Shown here: in pieces, positions 1 through 7,376 of the stretch
How positions within the stretch are numbered: the stretch's first letter is position 1
How the letters are laid out: each line of letters begins with the position of its first letter
From: Treponema sp. UBA792
GTDB taxonomy: Bacteria; Spirochaetota; Spirochaetia; Treponematales; Treponemataceae
Direction of reading: 5' to 3'
Length of the DNA stretch: 18,424 nt
Assembly (NCBI GenBank): GCA_002296965.1
Contig: DBIW01000025.1
Coordinates: 1-18,424 of the forward strand
Translations under genes and position numbers: made by a program
The notes under the pieces: generated by a model
The model's input: the letters and a program-made list of their open reading frames with translations, nothing else
Database searches by the model: none
Told to the model about the DNA's origin: nothing

Positions 1-2
1 CA

Positions 3-956
3 CCCTTGATTATTGACGAAATTCAGCGAGTTCCTGCCCTGCTGAACAAAATTCAGGTTCTAGCCGATGAAAACAAGCAGAACGGACAGTTCATTCTTAC
101 AGGAAGCTTTCAGCAGGGATTGAAATCCGCAATCTCGCAGTCGCTTGCAGGAAGAACAGCAGTCATAAATCTTCTTCCATATTCAATTTCTGAACTTTTA
201 CAAATCGGGCAAAATCTTTCAAAAGATGAATATTTGTATCAGGGATTTATGCCGCGCCATTATTCGGAAAATCAGCCTGTTGATTTGCTTTACCGCTCTT
301 ATTTTCAGACCTATGTGGAGCGAGATGTGCAGTCGCTTTTAAACGTGAAGCACAAAAAACTGTTTGAGAAATTTCTTCGGCTTGTGGCAGGAAGAATCGG
401 GCAAGTTGTGAATTATGAATCGCTTGCAAATGACACTGGAGTTTCATCAACTACAATTTCTGAATGGCTTTCAATTCTTGAGTCATCATTTATCATCTTC
501 CGCCTTGAGCCTTACTTTGAAAATTTTACCAAGCGGCTTGTAAAATCTCCGAAAATTTATTTTTATGACACAGGACTAGCCTGCTATCTTTTGGGAATAA
601 AAAACGCTGAGCAGGTATCACGCGATCCGCTTATGGGAAATCTTTTTGAAAACATGACAGTCCTTGAAATATTAAAGTCGCAGTACAACAAAGGCGAGGG
701 AAAATCACTGTATTATTTCAGGGACAGCAAAGGATTTGAAATTGACCTGATTATCCAGAATGGACGGAGCATTGTTCCGGTTGAAATAAAGGCTGCCTCA
801 ACTTTTAACTCGGAATTCGCTAAAAACCTGAAAAAATTTACAGGATTCGCAAAAAACGCCGTGAATCCAACCGTCATTTACAGCGGAAACCTTGAATGTG
901 AAAGCGACGGTGTAAAATACCTGAATTTCAAGAACTGCGGAAGTTTGGTGGAATGA
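3..956 (+). CDS. AAA-family ATPase with C-terminal DUF4143 domain, 5'-truncated by window edge
   Basis: The reading frame is open from the first bases, so the true start and the Walker A loop lie to the left of the window. The visible part begins at Walker B (LIIDEIQ) and continues through a sensor-1-like stretch (FILTGS) and the SLAGR...LLPYSISELL segment typical of AAA_14 ATPases. The DUF4143 region follows: LYRSYFQTYVERDV, then GRIGQVVNYESLANDTGVS, which looks like a winged helix, then a YFYDTGLACYLLGI segment. Near the end, EIDLII and VPVEIKA have the E-x-D...E-x-K spacing of a PD-(D/E)XK nuclease-like fold. Such proteins are common in anaerobes and their biological role is mostly unknown. 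It is convergent with the next gene on the minus strand, with 78 bases between the stops and no clear terminator there. Family assignment is secure; function is not. Confidence 0.88.
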   Translation, partial: PLIIDEIQRVPALLNKIQVLADENKQNGQFILTGSFQQGLKSAISQSLAGRTAVINLLPYSISELLQIGQNLSKDEYLYQGFMPRHYSENQPVDLLYRSYFQTYVERDVQSLLNVKHKKLFEKFLRLVAGRIGQVVNYESLANDTGVSSTTISEWLSILESSFIIFRLEPYFENFTKRLVKSPKIYFYDTGLACYLLGIKNAEQVSRDPLMGNLFENMTVLEILKSQYNKGEGKSLYYFRDSKGFEIDLIIQNGRSIVPVEIKAASTFNSEFAKNLKKFTGFAKNAVNPTVIYSGNLECESDGVKYLNFKNCGSLVE

Positions 957-1034
957 TAATGGAAAATACGCCTACAAACGTAAAGCCGGAGCATATACCT
1001 TCCGCAGAAACTATCTGAGCGACGGCGGCTCCTC

Positions 1035-1577
1035 TCAGAAATGGAAGCGGAGACCTGATTCAAGCGGAAATTTCAGACAGAAATCAGACTGCGAATTTTG
1101 GCCGGGACGATAAAGAAAGTACGGAACTGCGCACAGCTGCATATAAAATTCAAGGAATCCGTCAAAAAACGTGCGGCTCACGCCGCCGACAACGCGGAAT
1201 CCGAATCCTAGGTACGGATTCCCGCCCAAATCAAATGCGAATTCACCGCACATTCCGGAGCCTGCAGTCCAGCTCCAGGTGTTCGCAATCTGACCGCCGG
1301 CAAAAAGGCAGTCGGCAAAAACGTTCATTCCTATCAGCGCCGTGCCGTCATATTCCGACGCTCCGAATCCAAGTCCGGCGGCAAGCGGAATCCTGTCAAA
1401 AAGCATTGTTCCGGAAACCGAACCGCCGCCGGAAAAAACGGTATCAACGGTAGGCTCCCTGAGCCGGAAATTCACAGAAGGAATTCCTGAAAACTGGAAT
1501 CCCGCGCCGATTGCATGGACATTTCCGGCCGCCGCAAAAAGAAATGCCGCAATAAAAAACTGTCTTATCTTATTCAT
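1035..1577 (-). CDS. Small secreted outer-membrane beta-barrel-like protein
   Basis: A 180-residue protein. The frame is open 38 codons further upstream, but the start chosen is the ATG before NKIRQFF. It follows an AGGCGG ribosome binding site by a few bases and opens a classical signal peptide: basic n-region, hydrophobic FFIAAFLFAAAG, likely cleavage after VHA at about residue 22. The mature part is rich in glycine and aromatic residues with alternating hydrophobic stretches, and it ends in the terminal phenylalanine of LRFHF, as outer-membrane barrel proteins do. There are no known enzymatic motifs. It starts 13 nt after the stop of the ParB-domain gene and is probably third in an operon with PBP1A. 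I recognise no specific family. An outer-membrane barrel is an inference from composition and the C-terminal Phe; a periplasmic protein is possible. Confidence 0.7.
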   Translation of the reverse strand: MNKIRQFFIAAFLFAAAGNVHAIGAGFQFSGIPSVNFRLREPTVDTVFSGGGSVSGTMLFDRIPLAAGLGFGASEYDGTALIGMNVFADCLFAGGQIANTWSWTAGSGMCGEFAFDLGGNPYLGFGFRVVGGVSRTFFDGFLEFYMQLCAVPYFLYRPGQNSQSDFCLKFPLESGLRFHF

Positions 1578-1590
1578 AAAAATCCGCCTG

Positions 1591-1995
1591 TCATTGTTTC
1601 CGTCCGGAAAAAAAATCCCGGATTCGGGCAAAAAATTTCCTGAAAAACAGGAAAATCCTGTAGAAAAATCCCGGATTCCGCAGCCTCTCAAGCCTTCTGT
1701 AACCGGCCATCAGCTCGTCTTCGGTGAATTCCTTGCGCTGGTTGTTTTCCTCAAGCTCCATCTCAAGCTGCTCGACTTCGGAAATATTGTCGATTATGTT
1801 CGCGTTTATGTTCGTCCATCCCAGGGCTTTTGCCGCCTGAAGCCTGCGCTCGCCTGCAATCAGCTCGTAGTTTCTGTTTATCGTTATCGGATTCATAAGT
1901 CCGTAAATTTTCATGCTGTCCTTCAGGTTTGTAAGATCGCCCAAATCCTGACGGACACGCTTTCTTATTTTTATGTCTTTTACAGGAACAAGCAT
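1591..1995 (-). CDS. Stand-alone ParB N-terminal (CTPase-like) domain protein with aromatic/basic C-terminal tail
   Basis: 134 residues. Residues 1-60 match the ParB/Srx nucleotide-binding fold: VPVKDIKIRKRVRQDL, then GLMNPITI, then the box II signature GERRLQAA at 48-55. Residues 83-92 (ENNQRKEFTE) resemble ParB box III (ENxxR), so the CTP-binding half looks intact. The helix-turn-helix and dimerisation domains of chromosomal ParB (about 280-300 residues) are absent. Instead residues 108-134 are dense in Phe and Arg/Lys and could form an amphipathic, membrane-facing helix. The start lies 3 nt after the PBP1A stop, so translation is probably coupled; the next gene begins 13 nt downstream. Family knowledge: ParB N-domains act as CTP switches. 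A link to the cell wall is inferred only from the operon. It is not the chromosome-partitioning ParB. Confidence 0.85.
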   Translation of the reverse strand: MLVPVKDIKIRKRVRQDLGDLTNLKDSMKIYGLMNPITINRNYELIAGERRLQAAKALGWTNINANIIDNISEVEQLEMELEENNQRKEFTEDELMAGYRRLERLRNPGFFYRIFLFFRKFFARIRDFFSGRKQ

Positions 1996-1998
1996 TCA

Positions 1999-4587
1999 TT
2001 ACTCCATAAAATAATTGTAATCCGGTTCCGCTTGAGATTCGGTGGCTGCGGCAGGTATCTCCACAGGAGAATTTTCTGAAACAGACTCATCCTGCGCGTT
2101 CAAATCTATCACCGATTCCGGCGGAACATAATCGGCAGAAAGGAAATCCAGATTCAGCTGAAGCGGAGCCGTGTCATAAGTCTGCGTCCAGCGCTGGCCG
2201 GATTTGTACATTTCCCGCTCAAGACGGCTCACCGCAAGAACTGAACCCGACTGTCCGGAATGGACCGGACAGATTTCCGTAGGCTGTGTTCCAGTCAGAA
2301 AATACTGCGTCGTCTTATTATTGCCGCAGGCCTCGGTAAGAATCTTTCCGCTGACGGAGCAGACAGTCGCCTCTATCACACCTGAAAGCGGTCTTGAGAA
2401 CTCCTTGGGTATCATATTCTTGTGAATCTCGCGGAAATAGTCGCCCCAGGCATATCCTGCAAGAGTCGATCCGGTTATGTTCAGACCGAGCGACTGGCCG
2501 GGCTTGTCGAATCCGAACCAGAACGCGGCAGAGTAATACGGAGTGAATCCGCACGTCCAGGCATCCGCCCAGTTCTGGGTTGTGCCGGTCTTTCCTGCGG
2601 CCGGCATCCTGTAGGTACGCCCCTTATCGTTCTTGTACTCGAATTTCCATTTCTGGACACCGAGCGTACCTCCGTTGTTTACAGTCTGCTCAAGCAGCTT
2701 TGTCATTATATAAGCGTTCTGCGGAGAAATAACCTGTCCTCCGTCCCCTTTTGACTGCTGGGCGCGCCGGATCTCAAGCTCCGGATTCATGATTACATTG
2801 CCGTTTCTGTCCTCGACGGTCCTTATCGCCATCGGTGTAACTTCCTTGCCTCCGTTGGCGATAACCGCATAGGCGCGCGCCATCTCGACCGGACGGACGG
2901 AACACACGCCGAGTCCCAGCGGATAGCCGGGAACAAAAGCCCTCGACGGAAGCTCATCATCCGGAATTCCCAGAAGAGCGACCGCCCTGTCTATGGCCGC
3001 CTTGAATCCGATTCCGTCAAGCACTTTCAGCGAAGGAACATTCATCGAATGAATCAGGGCATACCAGAGCGGGACATTTCCCATCCATTCTCCGCGGAAA
3101 TTCTGCGGAATGTACGGACGTCCGTCCGCAGTCTGGAAAACAACCGGCGTATCGGAAATCTCGGTGGTCGCGGTGAATTTCCTTGAATCGATTGCGGCGG
3201 AATAATAAAGCGGCTTGAATGTTGAGCCGGGCTGAATCTTCGCCTGAATCGCCCTTATGAACTGATTCTCCTGGTCAAATTTGCTTCCGCCCACAAGGGC
3301 ATCTATATATCCTGTCTCGTTTTCGATGGCAATCATCGTGCCTTCTACGGTAGTCCGCTCGTCCTTTTTCTTGGAAAGCGCGGTCGCCCTGTTCACGATG
3401 CCGACTTTCAGCTGTTCCGAGCCGCACATAAGCGACACGACATCAAGAACAGGATTAAGCTCATTCACGAATGTCGATTTCGCGACGAATTCAGTGCGCT
3501 GGCCCGATACCTTCAGCTCAGGCAGGTTGAACAGCAGCGAAAGCAGTTCCGTCATAGGAATGTAGATGCTGTCCGAGAGGCTTGCGCGCGATGACTGCTC
3601 ACGCTCGTAAAGGGTATTCGCGCGTCTGATATAACGGTCCATCACATCCTGCGCGGCCGCCTGATGCTCAAGATTCAGGGTTGTATTTACGGTGAAGCCG
3701 CTTGTGTAAATGTCGTCCGAGCCGTATATCATTCCTCCAAGCTCGCGGCGGACATACTCGCTGAACCAGGGAGCCTTGTCGTCCCGCATGAAATACGCCG
3801 AAGTGCTGGTCCGCGTGTAATCAAAATTGCCCCAGTAGTCATCAAATGACGAGTCGGCCTCATCCTGAGTGATATAGCCTTGGGCGACCATCGACGCAAG
3901 CACACCCTTCTGACGTTCCATCGCACGGTTCGGATGGTCAAAGGGATTATAGAAAGCCGGATTTGAAAGCTGAATCATGAGAATCGCGGCCTCGGCAGGA
4001 GTGATTTCCGTGGCATCATGACCGAAATAATACTTTGACGCGGCATTCACGCCGTAAGTTCCGCCGCCAAAATAAATTTTGTTCAGATAAAGCTCAAGAA
4101 TTTCGTTTTTTGAATAGCGGCGTTCCATCTGAATCGCCCACCACAGCTCCTTGAGCTTGCGCATTACAGACCTGTCGCTGCGGTCGCAGTAAAGTGTTCC
4201 CGCAATCTGCTGGGTCAGAGTGGAGCCTCCGCCAAGAGATTTTCCGGTGACGACTCCGAAAACAGCCCTGACAAGCGCCTTCAAACTGAAACCGCGGTGG
4301 CTGTAAAAAATGCGGTCCTCGCGCGTAACGAGCGCGTCAATCAGATGCTGCGGCAGCTGCTGATAGGAAATTATCTCGCGCTTCTCGTCAGATGCGAATT
4401 CTGTTATGACCTCGCCGTTTATATCAAGAAGCTTTGTCGGAAGCGCGGTGTCGAACTCCGTTATGTACTCGGAATTTATTATATTTTTTGTCTCTGAAAG
4501 CGACCAGCCTAAAAAAACGCCGAACATGGATGCGGACATAAAAAGCAGAACGATGAACAGCACAGCTGATTTTTTTATTTTTGTCAT
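1999..4587 (-). CDS. mrcA: Penicillin-binding protein 1A (bifunctional glycosyltransferase/transpeptidase)
   Basis: An 862-residue class A penicillin-binding protein that polymerises lipid II and cross-links peptidoglycan at the outer face of the inner membrane. Residues 7-30 form a single N-terminal membrane anchor. The glycosyltransferase (GT51) domain shows the catalytic-glutamate motif TREDRIFYSHRG (residues 88-99) and GGSTLTQQ (about 120-127). The transpeptidase domain has all three active-site motifs: STFK at 455-458 (nucleophile Ser455), SMN at 514-516, and KTGT at 666-669. The last 60 or so residues are low-complexity and acidic. Length is normal for the family. The ATG at 4587 opens the anchor helix and has only a weak AGG upstream. 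A promoter-like sequence lies almost on top of the start. It is the first gene of an operon with the ParB-domain and barrel-like proteins. Confidence 0.96.
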   Translation of the reverse strand: MTKIKKSAVLFIVLLFMSASMFGVFLGWSLSETKNIINSEYITEFDTALPTKLLDINGEVITEFASDEKREIISYQQLPQHLIDALVTREDRIFYSHRGFSLKALVRAVFGVVTGKSLGGGSTLTQQIAGTLYCDRSDRSVMRKLKELWWAIQMERRYSKNEILELYLNKIYFGGGTYGVNAASKYYFGHDATEITPAEAAILMIQLSNPAFYNPFDHPNRAMERQKGVLASMVAQGYITQDEADSSFDDYWGNFDYTRTSTSAYFMRDDKAPWFSEYVRRELGGMIYGSDDIYTSGFTVNTTLNLEHQAAAQDVMDRYIRRANTLYEREQSSRASLSDSIYIPMTELLSLLFNLPELKVSGQRTEFVAKSTFVNELNPVLDVVSLMCGSEQLKVGIVNRATALSKKKDERTTVEGTMIAIENETGYIDALVGGSKFDQENQFIRAIQAKIQPGSTFKPLYYSAAIDSRKFTATTEISDTPVVFQTADGRPYIPQNFRGEWMGNVPLWYALIHSMNVPSLKVLDGIGFKAAIDRAVALLGIPDDELPSRAFVPGYPLGLGVCSVRPVEMARAYAVIANGGKEVTPMAIRTVEDRNGNVIMNPELEIRRAQQSKGDGGQVISPQNAYIMTKLLEQTVNNGGTLGVQKWKFEYKNDKGRTYRMPAAGKTGTTQNWADAWTCGFTPYYSAAFWFGFDKPGQSLGLNITGSTLAGYAWGDYFREIHKNMIPKEFSRPLSGVIEATVCSVSGKILTEACGNNKTTQYFLTGTQPTEICPVHSGQSGSVLAVSRLEREMYKSGQRWTQTYDTAPLQLNLDFLSADYVPPESVIDLNAQDESVSENSPVEIPAAATESQAEPDYNYFME

Positions 4588-4596
4588 AACCTGAAC

Positions 4597-4625
4597 ATAG
4601 TAAAAAATTGGCGGTTTTTGGTCAA
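4597..4625 (-). promoter_or_regulatory. Candidate sigma-70 promoter of the PBP1A operon
   Basis: On the minus strand TTGACC (4625-4620, five of six consensus bases) is followed after a 17-base spacer by TACTAT (4602-4597, four of six). Only nine bases separate the -10 box from the PBP1A ATG, so transcription would start about 2-4 nt before the start codon. The match is good, but the very short leader is unusual; another promoter further upstream cannot be excluded. Confidence 0.5.
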
Positions 4626-4669
4626 TAACGGCGTATTTATTGAATTTTCATTTGTAAACCGGTGCCACG

Positions 4670-4703
4670 CCGTTTCGCAGTTTTGCCTGCGCAAAACTGA
4701 CGG
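4670..4703. repeat. Intergenic palindrome (REP-like hairpin)
   Basis: CAGTTTTGC (4678-4686) and GCAAAACTG (4691-4699) form a perfect 9-bp stem with a CTGC loop. Flanking CCGT and ACGG could extend it past a 4-nt bulge. It lies in the 273-base gap between argS and the PBP1A operon. The short motif GGCGTATTTA occurs on both sides of it (near 4630 and 4726). There is no U-tract on either strand, so it is not an obvious terminator. Whether it recurs elsewhere in the genome cannot be judged from this window. Confidence 0.4.
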
Positions 4704-4732
4704 ACTGATTCTTAATCGCATAAAGGCGTATT

Positions 4733-4764
4733 TAAAATAAAAAAGGCACGGCAAGAACCGTGCC
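4733..4764 (-). terminator. Intrinsic terminator of argS
   Basis: Reading the minus strand, GGCACGG (4764-4758), loop TTCTTG, CCGTGCC (4751-4745) make a perfect 7-bp GC-rich stem. It is followed at once by TTTTTTATTTTAAA (down to 4731). This is a textbook rho-independent terminator about 95 bases after the argS stop. Confidence 0.85.
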
Positions 4765-4780
4765 AATGCCCATCAGGCAA

Positions 4781-4815
4781 TCGGGGGCATGGGTGGGAGG
4801 GGAAAATGCCCCCGA
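4781..4815 (-). other. Second hairpin between argS stop and its terminator
   Basis: TCGGGGGCAT (4781-4790) and ATGCCCCCGA (4806-4815) form a perfect 10-bp stem with a purine-rich 15-nt loop. A further ATGCCC at 4766-4771 could compete for the GGGCAT part of the stem. It has no U-tract of its own. It may protect the argS mRNA 3' end or simply strengthen termination. Confidence 0.5.
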
Positions 4816-4860
4816 TATATTATTTATCGTCCTGCCGCCCGGAAAACTTTAGCGGCATGA

Positions 4861-6660
4861 CTACATTTTCTCAAGATACGGAACAAGAACAAGCTCCATC
4901 GCATTGCGCATGACACGGAGCGTACATTCCGCAAGAAACAGTCTCGCCGACACCAGCTTTCCGTCACCGGCCGAAAGAATCGGGCACTGCTGGTAGAAAC
5001 GGCTGAACAGCCTGCAAAGCTCATAAAGATAGGACGTTATGATGCTCGGATCCAGCGATTCCGCGGCCTTTACAACGGCGGAAGGATAGTCACCTATCTG
5101 CTTTATCAGTTCCCATTCCTCAGGTGCGGAGAGCAGCTTCACCGCCGCCTCGGATGAATCAGGTTTGACACCGTTTCCGGCGGCCTTCGCCAGAATTGAC
5201 GTTATGCGCGCCCCCATATACTGCATATAGGGACCTGTGTTCCCGTTGAACGAAAGCGACTCCTCCGGATTGAAGAGCATATCCTTGACCGGAGAAACCT
5301 GCAGAAGATAATAGTGGAGCGCGGCCAGAGCGACTTTTTCGGCGACAAAATCGGGATCTCCCACTTCCGTATCACGGCCTTTCTCCTTTATCTCGGCAAG
5401 CGCGTCGGTATGCAGACTCTCAATCAGATCATCCGCATCCACGACCGTTCCCTCGCGACTTTTCATGCGGCCGCTCGGCAGGTTCACAAGCCCGTAGCTG
5501 AGGTGATACAGTCTGTCCGTCCAGTCAAAACCGAGTTTTCTCAGAATATAGAAAAGCACCTTGAAATGATAAATCTGCTCGCTGGCCACAACATAAACAA
5601 GCTGATTGAATGCCCAGTCATCATGGCGGCTGATTGCAGTTCCTATGTCCTGCGTAATGTACACGGAAGTTCCGTCCTTGCGCAGAAGAACCTTTTCCTG
5701 CGGCTCGCCGTCCTTGTTCTTTCCGACAACCTCAGACACATCGATTCTGACGGAACCGTCAGGCGCACGGAAGAAAATTCCCTTCTCAAGCCCCTTCAGA
5801 ATCTCGTCGCGGCCCTTCAGATATGTCTCGCTCTCGTAATAAAGCTTGTCGAACGACACGCCGGTACGGTCATAAGTCACTTTGATTCCGTCAACCGCCC
5901 ATCCGTTCATGAGTTTCCACAGACGGCGGGTCTCCTCATCTCCCTGTTCCCATTTTACAAGCATGGACTCGGCTTCCGCGGAAATTTCGGGATGCTCCTT
6001 GGAATATCTGTCATACTCGACGTAGCACATTCCGACAAAATGGTCTCCTTTCATTCCAAGGGACTCCGGAGTCTCGCCTTTAGGCTCATGGAAAAGTTTG
6101 TATGCCAGCATTGACTTGCAGATATGAATTCCACGGTTGTTTATTATGTTCACCTTGAACACATCGGCGCCGGCAGCCTTAAGAATACGGCTTACGCTTT
6201 CTCCAAGCGCATCATTTCTCATGTGTCCCAGATGAAGCGGCTTGTTCGTGTTCGGACTTGAGAATTCCACCATCACACGACGGCCGGCAAGATGTTTTTT
6301 TCCGTCCGCACCGAAGGCTCCATATTCCGCTCCCTGTGCAAAGACAGAATTCAGAACAGGAAATGCGGCGGCGGCCTTATCAAGACGCACATTCACATAG
6401 GGACCGACCGCGACGAATTCTCCGATCGAGCGGTCAGTTATTTTCGCGGCGACGGCGGAGGCAATCACCGGAGGGGCGGAATGCAGAATTTTCGCAAACG
6501 CAAACATCGGAACACCGAGATCTCCCATCGCAGGATCCGGCGGAGTCTGCACCTGCACCGATGATTCGGACAGAGGCTCCGAACCAGGACATTTCTCTTT
6601 TATGTATTCATTCAATGCGGATGCGACGATTTTCCGGCATACGCTCTTAATATCTGCCAT
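4861..6660 (-). CDS. argS: Arginyl-tRNA synthetase
   Basis: 599 residues; a cytoplasmic class I aminoacyl-tRNA synthetase that charges tRNA-Arg with arginine using ATP. The N-terminal additional domain occupies about residues 1-95. The catalytic core carries the HIGH signature as SSPNTNKPLHLGH (134-146). The KMSKS-equivalent loop is MKSREG (399-404), preceded by YGLVNLPSGR. The C-terminal DALR anticodon-binding helices run from about 480 to the end and include NTGPYMQYMGARI at their start. Length is slightly above the E. coli enzyme (577). The ATG at 6660 follows an AGGAG ribosome binding site by 7 nt. It is apparently monocistronic: the adjacent genes belong to separate transcription units and a strong terminator lies downstream. 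Identification is certain. Confidence 0.98.
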   Translation of the reverse strand: MADIKSVCRKIVASALNEYIKEKCPGSEPLSESSVQVQTPPDPAMGDLGVPMFAFAKILHSAPPVIASAVAAKITDRSIGEFVAVGPYVNVRLDKAAAAFPVLNSVFAQGAEYGAFGADGKKHLAGRRVMVEFSSPNTNKPLHLGHMRNDALGESVSRILKAAGADVFKVNIINNRGIHICKSMLAYKLFHEPKGETPESLGMKGDHFVGMCYVEYDRYSKEHPEISAEAESMLVKWEQGDEETRRLWKLMNGWAVDGIKVTYDRTGVSFDKLYYESETYLKGRDEILKGLEKGIFFRAPDGSVRIDVSEVVGKNKDGEPQEKVLLRKDGTSVYITQDIGTAISRHDDWAFNQLVYVVASEQIYHFKVLFYILRKLGFDWTDRLYHLSYGLVNLPSGRMKSREGTVVDADDLIESLHTDALAEIKEKGRDTEVGDPDFVAEKVALAALHYYLLQVSPVKDMLFNPEESLSFNGNTGPYMQYMGARITSILAKAAGNGVKPDSSEAAVKLLSAPEEWELIKQIGDYPSAVVKAAESLDPSIITSYLYELCRLFSRFYQQCPILSAGDGKLVSARLFLAECTLRVMRNAMELVLVPYLEKM

Positions 6661-6672
6661 ATAGACTCCTGT

Positions 6673-6744
6673 AAAAAGTCAATGAGAAAATTTCAATTTT
6701 CGATTTGACTTTTTATGCCCATTCGCAATGAAATGAGAATGGGC
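6673..6744. repeat. Two adjacent inverted repeats upstream of argS
   Basis: AAAAAGTCAA (6673-6682) and TTGACTTTTT (6705-6714) are a perfect 10-bp inverted pair with 22 nt between. Immediately beside it GCCCATTC (6717-6724) and GAATGGGC (6737-6744) form a perfect 8-bp stem with a 12-nt loop. Both lie in the argS leader/promoter region. They could be operators, leader structures or a divergent-promoter boundary. I could not assign a convincing argS promoter here, nor a T-box: no specifier or T-box consensus is visible. Confidence 0.45.
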
Positions 6745-6787
6745 AGTTGATAATGAAGCTTGCAACGCAAACTTTTGAATAAAAACT

Positions 6788-6816
6788 TTGACACTATTTC
6801 AGGCAAAGTTTTTATT
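6788..6816 (+). promoter_or_regulatory. Candidate queD promoter overlapped by an inverted repeat
   Basis: TTGACA (6788-6793, full consensus) is followed after 17 bases by TTTATT (6811-6816, four of six). A perfect 10-bp inverted repeat, AAAAACTTTG (6781-6790) and CAAAGTTTTT (6804-6813), covers the -35 box and spacer, as an operator would. Transcription would begin near 6823, over 120 nt before the preferred queD start. I do not see a preQ1-riboswitch consensus in the leader. Confidence 0.45.
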
Positions 6817-6949
6817 ACATTCTCCTGTAAACGCACCGTGCAAGCGGTAATATATGAAAAAATATTCTATTATAATGACATCCGTTTGTCAAAGCCAGGA
6901 ACATTCCGCTTTATGGACATTTGCCGCAGTCTCCGCTATATTTTCTGTC

Positions 6950-7354
6950 ATGTTTGAGATAAGAGTCGAGGCGGATTTCTCCGCAGCCCATTTTTTAAGG
7001 GATTACAACGGAAAATGCGAGAATCTTCACGGCCACAACTACAAGATTTTCGCGCACGTAAGAGGAAACACACTTGACGGAGGCGGAATGCTGATTGATT
7101 TTTCCAGACTCAAAAAGACAGTCCGGAAAATCTGCGGGGAGCTGGATCACACGAACCTGAACGGGATGGAATTCTTCCGCGATAATCCGAGCGCGGAACG
7201 GATTGCGATGTATATATATAGAAGAATTTTGTCAGAAATGAATGACAGCGGACTGAGCATTGAATACATTCCGGATTTTCCGGAGAAAACTCACCTTTAT
7301 GCAGTTGATGTGTTCGAGACAGAAACAAGCCGCGCAAGGTATTCCGTCTACTGA
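6950..7354 (+). CDS. queD: 6-carboxy-5,6,7,8-tetrahydropterin synthase (QueD/PTPS family)
   Basis: 134 residues from the preferred ATG. It converts dihydroneopterin triphosphate to 6-carboxytetrahydropterin, an early step towards queuosine, in the cytoplasm. Visible motifs are the zinc ligands His14 (FSAAHFL) and HGH at 27-29, the catalytic Cys23 in GKCENLHGHNY, the LDHTNLN segment (65-71), and ETSRARY near the C-terminus. The frame stays open to an upstream ATG at 6854, which would add 32 residues that do not look like this family. The start at 6950 gives the usual family length, although neither start has a strong ribosome binding site. No queC, queE or queF is adjacent in this window. It is convergent with kdgK, with 22 bases between the stops. 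Confidence 0.92.
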   Translation: MFEIRVEADFSAAHFLRDYNGKCENLHGHNYKIFAHVRGNTLDGGGMLIDFSRLKKTVRKICGELDHTNLNGMEFFRDNPSAERIAMYIYRRILSEMNDSGLSIEYIPDFPEKTHLYAVDVFETETSRARYSVY

Positions 7355-7367
7355 AAATACCCCGCGC
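7332..7367. terminator. Candidate bidirectional terminator hairpin between queD and kdgK
   Basis: GCGC-aa-GGTATT (7332-7343) pairs with AATACC-cc-GCGC (7356-7367), giving ten base pairs around a 2x2 internal loop and a 12-nt loop. It spans the queD stop and fills the 22-base gap between convergent genes. No clear U-tract is present on either strand, so this is only a candidate. Confidence 0.4.
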
Positions 7368-7376
7368 AGCCGGATT

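Noticed and set aside
952..1110. Plus-strand frame reading NDNGKYAYKRKAGAYTF onward, overlapping the end of the ATPase gene
   Set aside because: It looks mildly protein-like and could be a gene remnant, but it has no start, matches no family I know and overlaps the minus-strand gene's 3' end.
1342..2079. 245-codon plus-strand frame spanning three minus-strand genes
   Set aside because: It crosses the barrel-like gene, the ParB-domain gene and the PBP1A 3' end in antisense and shows no domain.
4678..4699. Palindrome considered as a terminator
   Set aside because: There is no U-tract on either strand and it is not at a gene end; kept only as a repeat.
5314..6114. 266-codon plus-strand frame opposite argS
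   Set aside because: It is antisense to the argS catalytic core, with no ribosome binding site and no family resemblance.
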